Shown here: positions 17,645-26,534 of the stretch, piece by piece
Layout of the letters: each line of letters opens with the position of its first letter
Numbering within the stretch: position 1 is the first letter of the stretch
Origin: Phycisphaeraceae bacterium
Lineage (GTDB): Bacteria; Planctomycetota; Phycisphaerae; Phycisphaerales; UBA1924
Reading direction: 5' to 3'
DNA length: 53,660 bases
Assembly (NCBI GenBank): GCA_019636695.1
Contig: JAHBXD010000001.1
Coordinates: forward strand, 1-53,660
Notes under the pieces: model-generated
What the model was told of the DNA's origin: nothing
The model's input: only the letters and a program-made list of their open reading frames with translations
Database searches by the model: none
Translations under genes and position numbers: made by a program

Positions 17645-18907
17645 ATGCGCTGTTCTCCGCTCGTCATGTTGTGTCTGGTCGCCGGCTCTTCTCAAGCCGT
17701 CGCTCAGACGTCTTTCAGACTGTTCGAACCCCAACCCGAGTACTTCGCAGAAGTTCAGGCAGACGCGGCGACACGCACGTCGCTCATGGCCGATGCCGGC
17801 AGCGTCGAGCATTCCGGAGGGCGCTTCTCGGTGGTCTCGGCCGATGGGAACTACAAGTTGCAGGTCGGCGGCGACATTCAGTTTCGGTACTTTGGCGTCA
17901 TCGGCGCCGACTCAGATGCCACAAATGAAAATTACGAGGGAGGGTTCCAGACTGGGCGAGCGCGAGTCGATATCGGCGGACACATCGTGAATCCGCAGAT
18001 GACCTTTCGCATTCTTGCCAATGTCAACCGAGGCACGGGCGCGTTCGAGTTGCAGGATGCCTACGGAGAGTATCTTCTCGATGAGAACTGGCGGGTCCGC
18101 TGTGGCCAGTTCAAACTTCCCTTCAGTCGCGAGTTCTTCTCTACCAATCCCACACAGGTGCTTGCGATCGAACGCTCGCTGACGGATGCGGTCTTCCGAC
18201 TGGATCGTTCGCAGGGCGTGCAGGTGTCATACCAGGAAGATCGCTGGCGCATCTTCGGGGCGTTCTCGGATGGAAGACGGAATCTGTCAACGGATATCAC
18301 CAATGCCGCAGAAGCCGACTTTGCGCTGACCGGCCGCCTTGAGACCCGAATCGGTGAAGCCGGGTGGAGGCAGTTCCGCGATCTCAGCGCATTTCAAGGA
18401 GACAAGTTTGGTATGCTTTTGGGCCTGGCGGGGCATTGGCAGCAGGAAGGCTCCACTGGAGCACTCTCCGGAAGCACGAGCACGGTCGATCTGTTCGCGT
18501 ACACCGCCGATGTCGGCATTGAAGGCAATGGCTGGAATGCATTTGCGGCCGTGATGGGTCGTATCATTGACGTTGAGGATGAGACGCTGCATGACATCGG
18601 GTTTGTGGTACAAGGCGGCGTCTTCGTCGATCCGCAGATCGAGTTGTTCGCCCGCTATGCACACATCATGCCCGACAGTGACCGCACTGGGGGCAATGAC
18701 GACTTTGGGGCCATCACGGTCGGGGCCACATACTTCTTCGTACCCAGAAGCCACGCAGTCAAGTTCACCGCCGAAGTGACGTACTACCCGAGTTCGACTT
18801 CCGACTCTGCTTCAGTCATCAGTGCGCCGAACACGGGGATCGGCCTGCTGTCGGACAATGATGGCGGCCAGGTCGGCATCGGAGCACAGTTGACGATTGT
18901 GTTCTAG
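17645..18907 (+). CDS. outer-membrane porin, phosphate-selective porin O/P-like
   Basis: A 420-residue predicted beta-barrel. A signal peptide (MRCSPLVMLCLVAGSSQAVA) is followed by YKLQVGGDIQFRYFG and alternating polar/aromatic strands, ending with a C-terminal Phe (QLTIVF) as outer-membrane proteins usually do. The layout (short helical start, then GRARVDIGGHIVNPQMTF and ELQDAYGEYLLDENWRVRCG) resembles OprO/OprP-type porins for anions. Its place directly after the sulfate transporter suggests it admits sulfate or organosulfur anions. The ATG at 17645 is chosen because AAGGAG lies upstream and the signal peptide begins there. Confidence 0.87.
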   Translation: MRCSPLVMLCLVAGSSQAVAQTSFRLFEPQPEYFAEVQADAATRTSLMADAGSVEHSGGRFSVVSADGNYKLQVGGDIQFRYFGVIGADSDATNENYEGGFQTGRARVDIGGHIVNPQMTFRILANVNRGTGAFELQDAYGEYLLDENWRVRCGQFKLPFSREFFSTNPTQVLAIERSLTDAVFRLDRSQGVQVSYQEDRWRIFGAFSDGRRNLSTDITNAAEADFALTGRLETRIGEAGWRQFRDLSAFQGDKFGMLLGLAGHWQQEGSTGALSGSTSTVDLFAYTADVGIEGNGWNAFAAVMGRIIDVEDETLHDIGFVVQGGVFVDPQIELFARYAHIMPDSDRTGGNDDFGAITVGATYFFVPRSHAVKFTAEVTYYPSSTSDSASVISAPNTGIGLLSDNDGGQVGIGAQLTIVF

Positions 18908-18984
18908 CGTCGAGCAGATGATGCCGCATCATCGCGAGCCTCGACGTGGGGTGCCACCAAGTCGCGTTCGGCCACACAAGCGCA

Positions 18985-19020
18985 GCGGGCCCGCCGTGTC
19001 CTTGCTCACGGCGGGCCTGC
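18985..19020 (+). terminator. strong hairpin after the sulfur operon
   Basis: GCGGGCCCGCCGTG (18985-18998) pairs with CACGGCGGGCCTGC (19007-19020) over 14 positions with one G-U pair and an 8-base loop. No U-run follows, so it may be a rho-assisted terminator or a 3'-end stabiliser. It lies about 80 bases after the porin stop. Confidence 0.6.
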
Positions 19021-19957
19021 TGCCGCGCTTGGGATGGGCCATGCAGAGAGCACAACCGGGGGTGAGGCCCCGGCAACGATCCAGGCTGCGGCATGGTGCT
19101 TGCGACGAGGTTAGGAATCGCAGAGACAACAGCGCGGACGTGGGATGTGAGTTCTCTCGTATCCGCAGCGCGTCGGTTCCAACCTCTTGAGTCAGACTCC
19201 CGGAGGGCAGGTACCGGGCTGGAGGTGGAAAAACCTGTCAGTTTGGTGGGGCAAATTCAGAAATTATCCTGCGCTTCCCTGCCGCTTGCTGCAACGCATT
19301 ACGCTTCGTTGCAACATGGCAGTGGGAACCGACACAGATTTCATGTAGCTTGATCTTGTGTTCCTCTCGCCAGCGGGGTACGCTGCCGTCACATTCATGA
19401 ACTCCCGCAACGCGAGCGGGCCGAAGATCTGAGGATCATCACGTCGGGCAACGGACGCCCCGTCAACTCGTCCGAACAGGCTGCTCGGTAAGCCGCGCGG
19501 AACTGACCCTACCGCGTGCCGCGTCCTACAGGACGTGAACTCTTCCCAGTCAGAGGTTGCTCGCCTCCTGTCGAGCGCAATGGTGAAAGACTGGGCATTT
19601 GACCGATTCCGCGAAACGACGGATAGGAACAAATGACCCTGAACGCAGGGTCATTTTCCCTTCAAGCCGCTCACTCTGGATAGGCATGCTCCGAAGGCCG
19701 TGTCATGGCAGATTGCTGATCGATCCACCGGCAAACCATCGTCCTCGGCGAAGCCGTGCGCAGCAGAAGAACGATCAAGCAGGCGTAACCGAATTCTCAA
19801 TTCAGCACCCGTTGCGCGCATATTTTGGATTTTGGCGCGCTCGATTCTTTCAAACTTCTGCGTCGCGGCCGTCTGCAACGACACCGCAGTTCAAACCGCG
19901 AAAGAACCGATAAAGAGAACGTACAAGGTTGTGCTTCCGCACGCCTGGAGAACCGAG
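19021..19957. other. long intergenic region between the sulfur module and the methyltransferase
   Basis: More than 900 bases with no frame I can tie to a family. The only definite structure is the inverted repeat at 19631-19656. The frame of the downstream methyltransferase is open back to 19700, but the added residues look non-coding. Confidence 0.5.
19631..19656. terminator. perfect inverted repeat, bidirectional terminator-like
   Basis: AAATGACCCTG, loop AACG, CAGGGTCATTT is an 11-bp perfect stem. The arms end in A and T runs on either strand, so it could act as an intrinsic terminator in both directions. Confidence 0.6.
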
Positions 19958-21295
19958 ATGCAAGTCACCCTGCGCCCCGTCGATTCCCTCAAGCCCTACA
20001 AGAAGAACCCGCGGAAGAACGATGCCGCGGTCAAATCCGTCGCCCGCTCGATCCGTGAATACGGCTTCCGCCAGCCGATCGTGGTGGATGAATCCGGCGT
20101 GATCATCGTCGGGCACACGCGGTGGAAAGCCGCGAAGCACCTGGGTCTTGCGCAGGTACCCGTGCATGTTGCCGTGGGCTTGAGTCCTGAGCAGGCACGG
20201 GCGTATCGCCTTGCCGACAACCGCACGAATGAGATCGCCGAGTGGGATGGTGAGTTGCTGCCGGTGGAACTGCTCGAACTCAATGACCTCGGTTTTGATC
20301 TCGCGGATCTCGGTTGGTCGCCGCAGGAGGTTGATGCCCTGCTCGCGCCCCCGGCCAATGTCGGCGTCGTCGATCCGGATGAAGTGCCGCTGCCGCCGGA
20401 CGCCGCGACTACGCAGCCGGGCGATCTCTGGATCTTGGGTTCGCATCGGTTGCTGTGCGGGGATAGCGGCAACGCCGCGGATGTCGATCGCCTGCTCGAT
20501 GGCGCCGTCATCGACCTCGTGAACATGGACCCGCCGTACAACGTGAAGGTCGAACCGCGATCCAACAACGCCATCGCGGCGGGGTTGAGTTCGTTCTCGG
20601 CGGCGCAGCGCAAGGAAGCAAGTGTTGGTGATCAGCAGGCGGCCGACCTCAACCGCTATCCCGCAAAGGCCAAGCCCACGAGCAAGCGCTTGCGCGCCAA
20701 GGACCGGCCGCTCGCCAACGACTTCGTCACCGACGATGCGTTCGTTGTGCTGCTTTCCGATTGGTTCGGCAACGCTGCGCGAGTTCTCAAGTCCGGCGGG
20801 GCCTTCTACGTCTGGGGTGGCTACGCCAACGTCGCGAACTATCCCCCAGCGCTCGCGAAGGCCGGTCTGTACTTCAGCCAGGCGATCATCTGGCACAAGT
20901 TGCATCCCGTCCTCACGCGCAAGGACTTCATGGGCGACCATGAGTGGTGCTTCTACGGCTGGAAGGAAGGCGCTGGGCACCACTTCTACGGCCCGAACAA
21001 CGTGCCCGATGTCTGGCCGGTGAAGAAGGTCAACCCGCAGAGCATGGTCCATCTTACCGAGAAGCCCGTGGAACTCTCCGCGCGGGCGATCCAGTATTCA
21101 TCGAAGCCCGGGGAACGTGTGCTCGACTTGTTCGGTGGCAGCGGTTCGACGCTGATTGCCTGCGAGCAGCAGGGAAGACGGGCATACCTCATGGAACTCG
21201 ATGCGCCGTACTGCGATGTCATCGTGCAGCGCTGGAAAGCGTTCACGGGGAAGAAGGCCGAACGCGTGAAGGCTGTGAAGGGAGCGAAGGCGTGA
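19958..21295 (+). CDS. ParB-like domain fused to a DNA (N6-adenine/N4-cytosine) methyltransferase
   Basis: A 445-residue two-domain protein. Residues 1-130 are a ParB/Spo0J-like domain (SIREYGFRQPIVVDESG, then IIVGHTRWKAAKHLGL). The rest is a methyltransferase with catalytic DPPYN at 191-195 and a C-terminal SAM-binding LDLFGGSGSTLIACEQ, the beta-type permuted order. Such fusions are common on phages and integrative elements, where they act as orphan methylases without a nuclease; no restriction enzyme is adjacent. The ATG at 19958 (GGAG 7 bases before) is preferred because ParB homology starts there. The role is probably protection from host restriction or epigenetic control of the element. 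Confidence 0.9.
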   Translation: MQVTLRPVDSLKPYKKNPRKNDAAVKSVARSIREYGFRQPIVVDESGVIIVGHTRWKAAKHLGLAQVPVHVAVGLSPEQARAYRLADNRTNEIAEWDGELLPVELLELNDLGFDLADLGWSPQEVDALLAPPANVGVVDPDEVPLPPDAATTQPGDLWILGSHRLLCGDSGNAADVDRLLDGAVIDLVNMDPPYNVKVEPRSNNAIAAGLSSFSAAQRKEASVGDQQAADLNRYPAKAKPTSKRLRAKDRPLANDFVTDDAFVVLLSDWFGNAARVLKSGGAFYVWGGYANVANYPPALAKAGLYFSQAIIWHKLHPVLTRKDFMGDHEWCFYGWKEGAGHHFYGPNNVPDVWPVKKVNPQSMVHLTEKPVELSARAIQYSSKPGERVLDLFGGSGSTLIACEQQGRRAYLMELDAPYCDVIVQRWKAFTGKKAERVKAVKGAKA

Positions 21296-21303
21296 TCTTC
21301 GGG

Positions 21304-22011
21304 TCAGGTGAAGAGGCCTGGTGGCTCTTCTGGGGCACTCCGGCTCACGGGTTGGATGCACGCGGGATCATCGTGCGCTGGGGTATTGACCCATGGAGAG
21401 ACCTCGCGTGCGATGATCGATCCCGCAGGCGCAGGCCTCAGCATGGCGGTGACCGTGGCCGCATCGTCGATCGCCGGGTCGAGCCATGCCTTGATTGCAT
21501 CCAAGGACAGGATGACCGGCATCCGGTCGTGGATGGGGCGCATGACCTCGTTGGGTGCGCACGTCAGGATGGTGAACGACTCGATGATCTGGGCATCCTT
21601 CGGCTTCCATGGCGACCAGAGTCCGGCGAGCGCAAGGACGTCAGCGCCGAGGGGTTCGATGTGGTACGGCCGCTTGGTTCTCTTGCCCGTCACCACCTGC
21701 CATTCATAGAAGCCGCTGGCGGGAATCACGCAGCGTTGCGTGCGGAGCGCCCCGGCGAACAGCTTGCTTGCGGCGGCCGACTCGCTTCGCGCGTTGATGG
21801 GTTCGAGCATCTTCTTCTCACCCTTCCGCCAGGAAGGGATGAATCCCCATCGCGCTTTCACCGCGAGAAGTTTGTTGCCTTCGTTGCGGATCATGAGCGT
21901 GGACTGCGTTGGGGCGATGTTGTATCGAGGCGTAAGTTCGAAGGGGATATCCACACCGAAGAGCATGGCGAGCAGGCGAGCCGGGGTATGCAGGGAGATG
22001 CGACCGCACAC
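21304..22011 (-). CDS. SRAP-family protein (YedK/HMCES type), abasic-site DNA-protein crosslinker
   Basis: A 235-residue SRAP domain. Cys2 directly after the initiator Met (MCGRISLH) is the residue that forms the thiazolidine crosslink to abasic sites in this family. RYNIAPTQ, PINARSES, IPASGFYEW (catalytic Glu) and HDRMPVIL (His) follow in canonical order. It shields abasic sites in single-stranded DNA. It lies 15 bases downstream of a Y-family polymerase on the same strand, so the two form a lesion-tolerance operon. The C-terminal tail after residue 210 is not conserved. Confidence 0.93.
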   Translation of the reverse strand: MCGRISLHTPARLLAMLFGVDIPFELTPRYNIAPTQSTLMIRNEGNKLLAVKARWGFIPSWRKGEKKMLEPINARSESAAASKLFAGALRTQRCVIPASGFYEWQVVTGKRTKRPYHIEPLGADVLALAGLWSPWKPKDAQIIESFTILTCAPNEVMRPIHDRMPVILSLDAIKAWLDPAIDDAATVTAMLRPAPAGSIIAREVSPWVNTPAHDDPACIQPVSRSAPEEPPGLFT

Positions 22012-22026
22012 ACTCCAAGGGTAGTG

Positions 22027-23259
22027 TCAGGCGTGCAAGTCGGGCATGTCCAGGTCGGGGATGCTCGAGAAGGCGATCCGCATCGGGGCGGAGGCGGCGT
22101 CGGCGGAGGCAGGATGGATCGCGGCGTAGCCGAAGCGGGCGTTGATGCGGTCGATCGCCCGGTCGAGCCGCTCTTCGTCCTCCTCTTCCGGAAAGAGCGG
22201 GGCCGGGGCATCGATGACGGCGGTCAGCCGCTGGAGCGTGGCCGCGACGACCAGATATCGCGCATCGGGTGCGTGGTTCCATTGGGCGCTCATGGCGGTG
22301 AGCAGGACCCGTGTCGAGCTCGTCGGGGGCAGCACCGTGCGCTGGAACCACTGCCCGGCGGGAAGCAGCCGCGCTGCGCAGACCAGCTCACTTGCCCGAT
22401 ATCCCTCCCGGCGAAGACGCTGCGCGGCCTTGGTGAGCAATCGCACCAGGACGCCTCGGGCGCGCTCGCGATCGCGCTTCTCGGGTGGCAGGACGTGCTG
22501 GTGCCCCAGCGTTCGTCGCACGGTCCGCTTCTCGGGAAGGTCAAAGCCGCGAATGAGCATCCACCAGCGTGCTCCATCGACGGAGCCGAAGACCTCGACC
22601 ATTTGGCGTTCGGTCAGGGTGTACATCTGCTCGGTCGTCGTGACCCCTGCCCGCTCGAATCGCGAGCGCATGCCCCGGCTGATCCCGGGCCAGTCCTCAA
22701 GATCGAGCGTGTAGAGACATCCCGGAAGCATCATCGGATCGATGATGTTGAGCCCATCGGGCTTGCGCTGATCGGCGGCGACCTTGGCCAGCAAGCGATT
22801 GGGCGCGATCCCGATCGAGCAGGTCAGCGCAGCGCCGAAGCGGTTCCGCATGGCACGCTTCACGGCCAAGCCCAGATCGGCAGCATGGATCGGATCGCGT
22901 TCCTCGCCGAGAAGGCGGCAGGCGAACTCATCAATCGAGTAGATGCGATCGATGGGCAGCACGGTCTCGACGGTCGCCAGGATCGCGTGGTGGAGCCGGA
23001 CATACTCGGTTGGCCGGGCATGGACGAAGCGGAGGTCCGGACAGAGGGCTCGCGCCTCGCGGACCGATGTCCCGGTCTTGACTCCCTTGGGCCTGGCTTC
23101 GTAGGAGACCGCGATGCAGCAGGAGGTCTCGGCGGGCTTGCCATCGGGCGTGAAGACGGGAACGACCGCGACGGGGCGACCGCGCAGGTTCGGTGTCAAG
23201 TGCTGTTCCGCCGACGCGAAATACGCATCCATATCGACCCAGAGCACGTTCAGCGGCAT
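22027..23259 (-). CDS. Y-family translesion DNA polymerase (DinB/ImuB-like)
   Basis: A 410-residue Y-family polymerase. Metal-binding Asp9 is in WVDMDAYFAS, and Asp110-Glu111 in YSIDEF complete the active site, so it should be catalytic, unlike ImuB proteins that lose these acids. SIGIAPNRLLAKVA and a helix-hairpin region (WPGISRGMRSRFERAG) are present. It bypasses damaged bases at low fidelity. Carriage on the island with an SRAP protein suggests an SOS-like module. AGGAGG lies 9 bases before the ATG, inside a small palindrome. A C-terminal clamp-binding motif is not obvious. Confidence 0.92.
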   Translation of the reverse strand: MPLNVLWVDMDAYFASAEQHLTPNLRGRPVAVVPVFTPDGKPAETSCCIAVSYEARPKGVKTGTSVREARALCPDLRFVHARPTEYVRLHHAILATVETVLPIDRIYSIDEFACRLLGEERDPIHAADLGLAVKRAMRNRFGAALTCSIGIAPNRLLAKVAADQRKPDGLNIIDPMMLPGCLYTLDLEDWPGISRGMRSRFERAGVTTTEQMYTLTERQMVEVFGSVDGARWWMLIRGFDLPEKRTVRRTLGHQHVLPPEKRDRERARGVLVRLLTKAAQRLRREGYRASELVCAARLLPAGQWFQRTVLPPTSSTRVLLTAMSAQWNHAPDARYLVVAATLQRLTAVIDAPAPLFPEEEDEERLDRAIDRINARFGYAAIHPASADAASAPMRIAFSSIPDLDMPDLHA

Positions 23260-23265
23260 GGTGCG

Positions 23266-23283
23266 GGTTCCTCCTACAGAACC
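23266..23283. promoter_or_regulatory. palindrome over the polymerase ribosome site, possible operator
   Basis: GGTTC, eight bases, GAACC, overlapping the AGGAGG of the leftward polymerase gene. A TATATGAT element a few bases upstream on the same strand could be its -10, which would place the palindrome at the transcription start. It could be a repressor site or a hairpin hiding the ribosome site. Confidence 0.35.
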
Positions 23284-23508
23284 AGATCATATACCGTACT
23301 TATGCCGCGTGTTCTCCTCTCGATCCGAGGGGCCGAGGCGTCACAACGCCCGGTTGGTGCGAGCACCCGAGACCATCCACAGGCGTGGTGTGGAGCGATC
23401 CGAGTGGGTCGGCATGCATGCGTCCCCCTCACAGTGCGCACTTCCCCACCGCAGAAACGCCCCGAAGCGAGTCCGGGGCGGAAGCCCGAGCGATCGTGTG
23501 GGGTGTGG

Positions 23509-24024
23509 TCAGCTCCCCTTGCCAGCGACAAACACGCCGCGCTCATGCTTCTTGAAGCGTGCCTTGTCACCCTTGGCGGCGATCTCGCGGATGATCGCGG
23601 CGTAGACCGTGGCTTCGGGGGTCTTGCCGCCGGGAGAGCGCCACAGGCCCTTTGCTTCCATCTGCGTGATCATGTCCTTGGCCCGGAGCGGGACCTCGCT
23701 GGAAGCCAGGACCTGCGCTGCGGCGTCGAGGGCGCTGGTGCGCTTGGGCTTGGTCTCGCGGGGAGCCTTGGGTGCCTTCGGGGGCTTGCCCGCATTCGTT
23801 GGCTTCGCGGCCTTCGGCGCTTTCGCGGGCTTGCCCGTGCGGCTCTTGGTGACCGGACCTGGGTCAGGGAAATACTCAGCGAGGGCATCGCCGTCGATGC
23901 GAGCGTTGATCTCGTCGAGCGCCTGCTTGCGGAGGCGGGCGGTCTTGGCATCCACAGCGATCTTGTCCGCGCCAACGCGGCCGGGGGTCTTCTTCGTGGT
24001 TTTCTTCGTCGTCTTCTTGCTCAT
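23509..24024 (-). CDS. HARE-HTH domain protein with a Lys/Ala/Pro-rich N-terminal half
   Basis: A 171-residue protein. The first half is basic and repetitive ([15 protein letters not shown] and [12 protein letters not shown] repeats), like histone H1-type DNA-binding tails. The C-terminal ~75 residues ([20 protein letters not shown], then [20 protein letters not shown] and [12 protein letters not shown]) form a HARE-HTH winged helix. The ATG at 24024 has AAGGAG 7-8 bases upstream; an upstream in-frame start is unconserved. HARE-HTH domains link DNA or chromatin binding with DNA modification, and the protein shares its neighbourhood with a DNA methyltransferase. It may compact or mark element DNA. 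Confidence 0.8.
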   Translation of the reverse strand: MSKKTTKKTTKKTPGRVGADKIAVDAKTARLRKQALDEINARIDGDALAEYFPDPGPVTKSRTGKPAKAPKAAKPTNAGKPPKAPKAPRETKPKRTSALDAAAQVLASSEVPLRAKDMITQMEAKGLWRSPGGKTPEATVYAAIIREIAAKGDKARFKKHERGVFVAGKGS

Positions 24025-24114
24025 AAGCAACTCCTTCGATTGAACGCCCAGGGCGACATGCCCCGGGCAAACGTGGTGCTTGCGGTTCCCCGCAACCACA
24101 CGTGGGGGTGCGGG

Positions 24115-24441
24115 TCAGTTGCGTGGCTGCCCGACGGCTTCGAGGTAGTCCAAGAGGTCGTCGATGCCCCAGGTGTCGCCATCGACGCTGTCGTGTTCCT
24201 CCGGGCCTTTGCGCTCGTCCATCTCGAAGAGGCGGAACCCGCTGTTGTGGTCGTGCTTCAGCCCCGGGATCGGACCCCAGGAGCCGTCGTCGCGCCTTCC
24301 GTGGTTCGGCGGCAGCGGGACGATGCTCCAGATGCGGCCATCGGGCGTCCTGGCCTCGATGCCCTTGATCTCGATGCCGCGGTTGCCCAGGCGTTCGGCG
24401 AGTTGGATGCTCGGGATGTTGTTGTGCTTCGGGCTGCTCAT
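24115..24441 (-). CDS. hypothetical protein, 108 residues
   Basis: I do not recognise the family. The product is polar and rich in Asp, Gly and Pro, with no signal peptide or membrane segment. The middle (GIEARTPDGRIWSIVPLPPN) and end (DTWGIDDLLDYLEAVGQPRN) look folded rather than random. The ATG at 24441 has AAGGAG about 8 bases upstream; an in-frame start at 24492 adds 17 residues without its own ribosome site. It lies 90 bases upstream of the HARE-HTH gene on the same strand and may share its transcript. Confidence 0.6.
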   Translation of the reverse strand: MSSPKHNNIPSIQLAERLGNRGIEIKGIEARTPDGRIWSIVPLPPNHGRRDDGSWGPIPGLKHDHNSGFRLFEMDERKGPEEHDSVDGDTWGIDDLLDYLEAVGQPRN

Positions 24442-24736
24442 CGTGTGCTCCTTGGCGGGGTGTGTTCTCGCGGGATTCGCCCCCCCGATCACATCAAGCC
24501 ATGCACTCCCGCCGTCATCAAGGCCACCGACAAAGATGTGGGCAGATCAAGGACAATCCCTGCCGAAGCGCCAAGTCAACGACTCGGGAATGTGTGGAGC
24601 ATGAAGCGGGTTGTTCTGGCGGGAGCGCTCGGGTCGGGAAGCGCCTGGGCTCCCGGTCAAGTTCCTCCCGTCGCCCGCCACGTTCGCCCGTGGGGCGTTG
24701 CGGCGTCCGACTTGGCCCGGGAAGGGGAAGAACGCC

Positions 24737-25267
24737 TTGAACGCCCACGACGCGTACGACGAACATGAGGACGATGCCGACTTCGGTCCCGACGACGGCC
24801 TTGATGAATCCCGCGACCCCGTCAACCCGCCCGAACCCGGGGACGACGCCGATGCCCGCACCGACGAAGGTGGGCCGCAGGTGCTCGACCTCGTGGCCGA
24901 ACTCAAGCCGTCTCAGCAGCGCGCCATCCTGGCGCTCTTGCAGGAGCCTTCAATCGCCAAGGCCGCGCGCGCCGCACGCGTCGGCAACCGGACGCTGCAC
25001 TCGTGGCTCGACGACCCGAAGTTCGTCACGGCCTTCCGCCGCGCGAAGCGCCATGTCTTCGAGCAGGCGATCAGCCTGACGCACCGCTACACGGCGCTCG
25101 CCGTGAACACGCTGGCCAAGGTGATGGTGGACCCGGCAGCGCCGTACGCCCCGCGGGTCACCGCCGCCGCGGCGATCCTGCGCTTCAGCCGCGACACCAT
25201 CGAACTCGAAGACCTGCAGGAGCGCGTCGAGTTGCTCGAACGCCAAAGCCGGAGGGACCTGGTGTGA
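24737..25267 (+). CDS. HTH protein resembling a phage terminase small subunit
   Basis: About 176 residues with an acidic N-terminal tail, then an HTH segment (LKPSQQRAILALLQEPSIAK, ARAARVGNRTLHSWLDDPKF) and helices ending in a coiled stretch (IELEDLQERVELLERQ). This pattern is seen in terminase-small-subunit-like DNA-binding proteins. The start is uncertain: the frame is open to 24611, but TTG at 24737 has GGAAGGGGAAG just upstream and precedes the protein-like part. No large terminase, portal or capsid gene follows, so this is an isolated phage-type protein. It overlaps the next gene as GTGA. Confidence 0.65.
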   Translation: MNAHDAYDEHEDDADFGPDDGLDESRDPVNPPEPGDDADARTDEGGPQVLDLVAELKPSQQRAILALLQEPSIAKAARAARVGNRTLHSWLDDPKFVTAFRRAKRHVFEQAISLTHRYTALAVNTLAKVMVDPAAPYAPRVTAAAAILRFSRDTIELEDLQERVELLERQSRRDLV

Positions 25268-25578
25268 GACTGAAGAACCGGTTGAAGGCGCTCGAACGCC
25301 TGGTCAACGTGAACACGGATTGCGATTGCGTGCCGCAGATCACGATCGAGCGGGCCGAGTGCGACCCCATGCCTGCCAAGCGCATCTGCCCGGACTGCCA
25401 GCGGGAACGCCGCATGCTCGTGATCACGTGGGTGGACCACCTGGCCAAGCAGCGCGGCGAGCCGTGCAAGCCGCTGCCGCCGGGGGGCTACCTCGGGAAA
25501 CTGCATCGCGATGCGCCGACGACGTTCATCCCCGAGGACCGCCCGAATCGCTCGGTCTGGCGGCGGGGGAAGCGGTGA
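25264..25578 (+). CDS. small Cys-containing hypothetical protein
   Basis: A 104-residue protein of no family known to me. The GTG at 25264 overlaps the upstream stop (GTGA), and GGAGGGACC precedes it, so the two genes are coupled. CDC near residue 21 and CPDCQRER near residue 43 could bind a metal. The C-terminus is basic (PNRSVWRRGKR). The coupling suggests it works with the upstream HTH protein. Confidence 0.6.
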   Translation: MRLKNRLKALERLVNVNTDCDCVPQITIERAECDPMPAKRICPDCQRERRMLVITWVDHLAKQRGEPCKPLPPGGYLGKLHRDAPTTFIPEDRPNRSVWRRGKR

Positions 25579-25697
25579 CGCAGCGAACGGGGGCGTGGCA
25601 ATCGCCACAAACACATGCCTTGAGTCGTTCGGGGCGTTGAGGTACTGAAGGTTCCGAGTTGGTCGCGAGAACGTAGCCGACCGATGAGGAGCCGAAG

Positions 25698-26534
25698 ATG
25701 CGGAAGAAGTTGGGCCGTGCGGCAGTGCGGCAGTGCGAAGAGGGCAAGCGGGCGAACGCCCGTGAAGAGACAGGCCCAGGGCGAAGGCCGAAGAACGTGA
25801 GTTATGGGCACAGGCCTGAAGAGGCACCACCCAAGCGCAAGCCGGATGCATCCAGTCTCCGGTGGGGGTCGGAAGGATCGAGCACCCGGCGCAGGCTGGA
25901 ACAACCTAGCAAGCGAGCGAGGCCCGTTCGCCGTATGCCCCCCGTGATCATCGACAACCCGCAGGTGCTGGCGCTGCTCGCCGTCTGCGGCCCACCACCG
26001 ATCGGCCTGCGCCATCGCGCGATGATTGTCCTCATGTACCGCGCGGGCCTGCGCATCGGCGAGGTGCTGGCCCTGCACCCGCGCGATGTGGGCCTTGAGA
26101 AGGGCGAGATCCGAGTCCTCCGCGGCAAAGGCGACCGCTTCCGCATCGCCGGGATCGACGCCGGGGGCGTCGAGGTGGTCCGAACCTGGCTCATCGCCCG
26201 CTCCCGCATGACGACGAGCCGGGGCACCGCGCTGCCTTCCGACGCTCCTTTGATCTGCACGCGTGAAGGCACACCCGTGGCGGATGCCTATGTCCGCAGG
26301 CTCATGCGAAGGCTGGGCAAGCGCGCGGGGATCGACCGCCGCGTGCATGCGCACGGCCTGCGGCACACGCACGCTGCGCAACTGCGTGCCGAAGGCGTGG
26401 ACATCGGCATCATCAGCAAGCAGTTGGGCCACCGCTCGATCCTGACGACCATCCGCTACCTCGACCACATCGCGCCCGTGCAGGTCGTGCGGGCGATGCG
26501 CGAGCGCGTGTGGGAGAGCTCGGTGGAGGAGTGA
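25698..26534 (+). CDS. tyrosine recombinase with catalytic domain and an atypical N-terminus
   Basis: A 278-residue protein whose residues ~77-278 are a complete tyrosine-recombinase catalytic domain: Arg in YRAGLRIGEVLAL, Lys in VLRGKGDRFR, HGLRHTHAAQL, LGHRS and nucleophile Tyr in TIRYLDH. The first ~75 residues are basic and low-complexity, not the helical core-binding domain of XerC/D or phage integrases. The start may therefore really lie near MPPVIIDNPQ (25935). GAGGAG precedes the ATG at 25698. It sits just upstream of cas3 and may belong to an older mobile unit. It is a different lineage from the island integrase. Confidence 0.82.
   Translation: MRKKLGRAAVRQCEEGKRANAREETGPGRRPKNVSYGHRPEEAPPKRKPDASSLRWGSEGSSTRRRLEQPSKRARPVRRMPPVIIDNPQVLALLAVCGPPPIGLRHRAMIVLMYRAGLRIGEVLALHPRDVGLEKGEIRVLRGKGDRFRIAGIDAGGVEVVRTWLIARSRMTTSRGTALPSDAPLICTREGTPVADAYVRRLMRRLGKRAGIDRRVHAHGLRHTHAAQLRAEGVDIGIISKQLGHRSILTTIRYLDHIAPVQVVRAMRERVWESSVEE

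Noticed and set aside
19850..21052. A 400-codon minus-strand frame
   Set aside because: It is a shadow of the ParB-methyltransferase gene, whose motifs are unmistakable on the plus strand.
20944..24768. A 1274-codon open frame on the plus strand
   Set aside because: It runs antisense to the SRAP, polymerase and HARE-HTH genes and out of frame with the methyltransferase; high GC keeps it open and it has no domain content.
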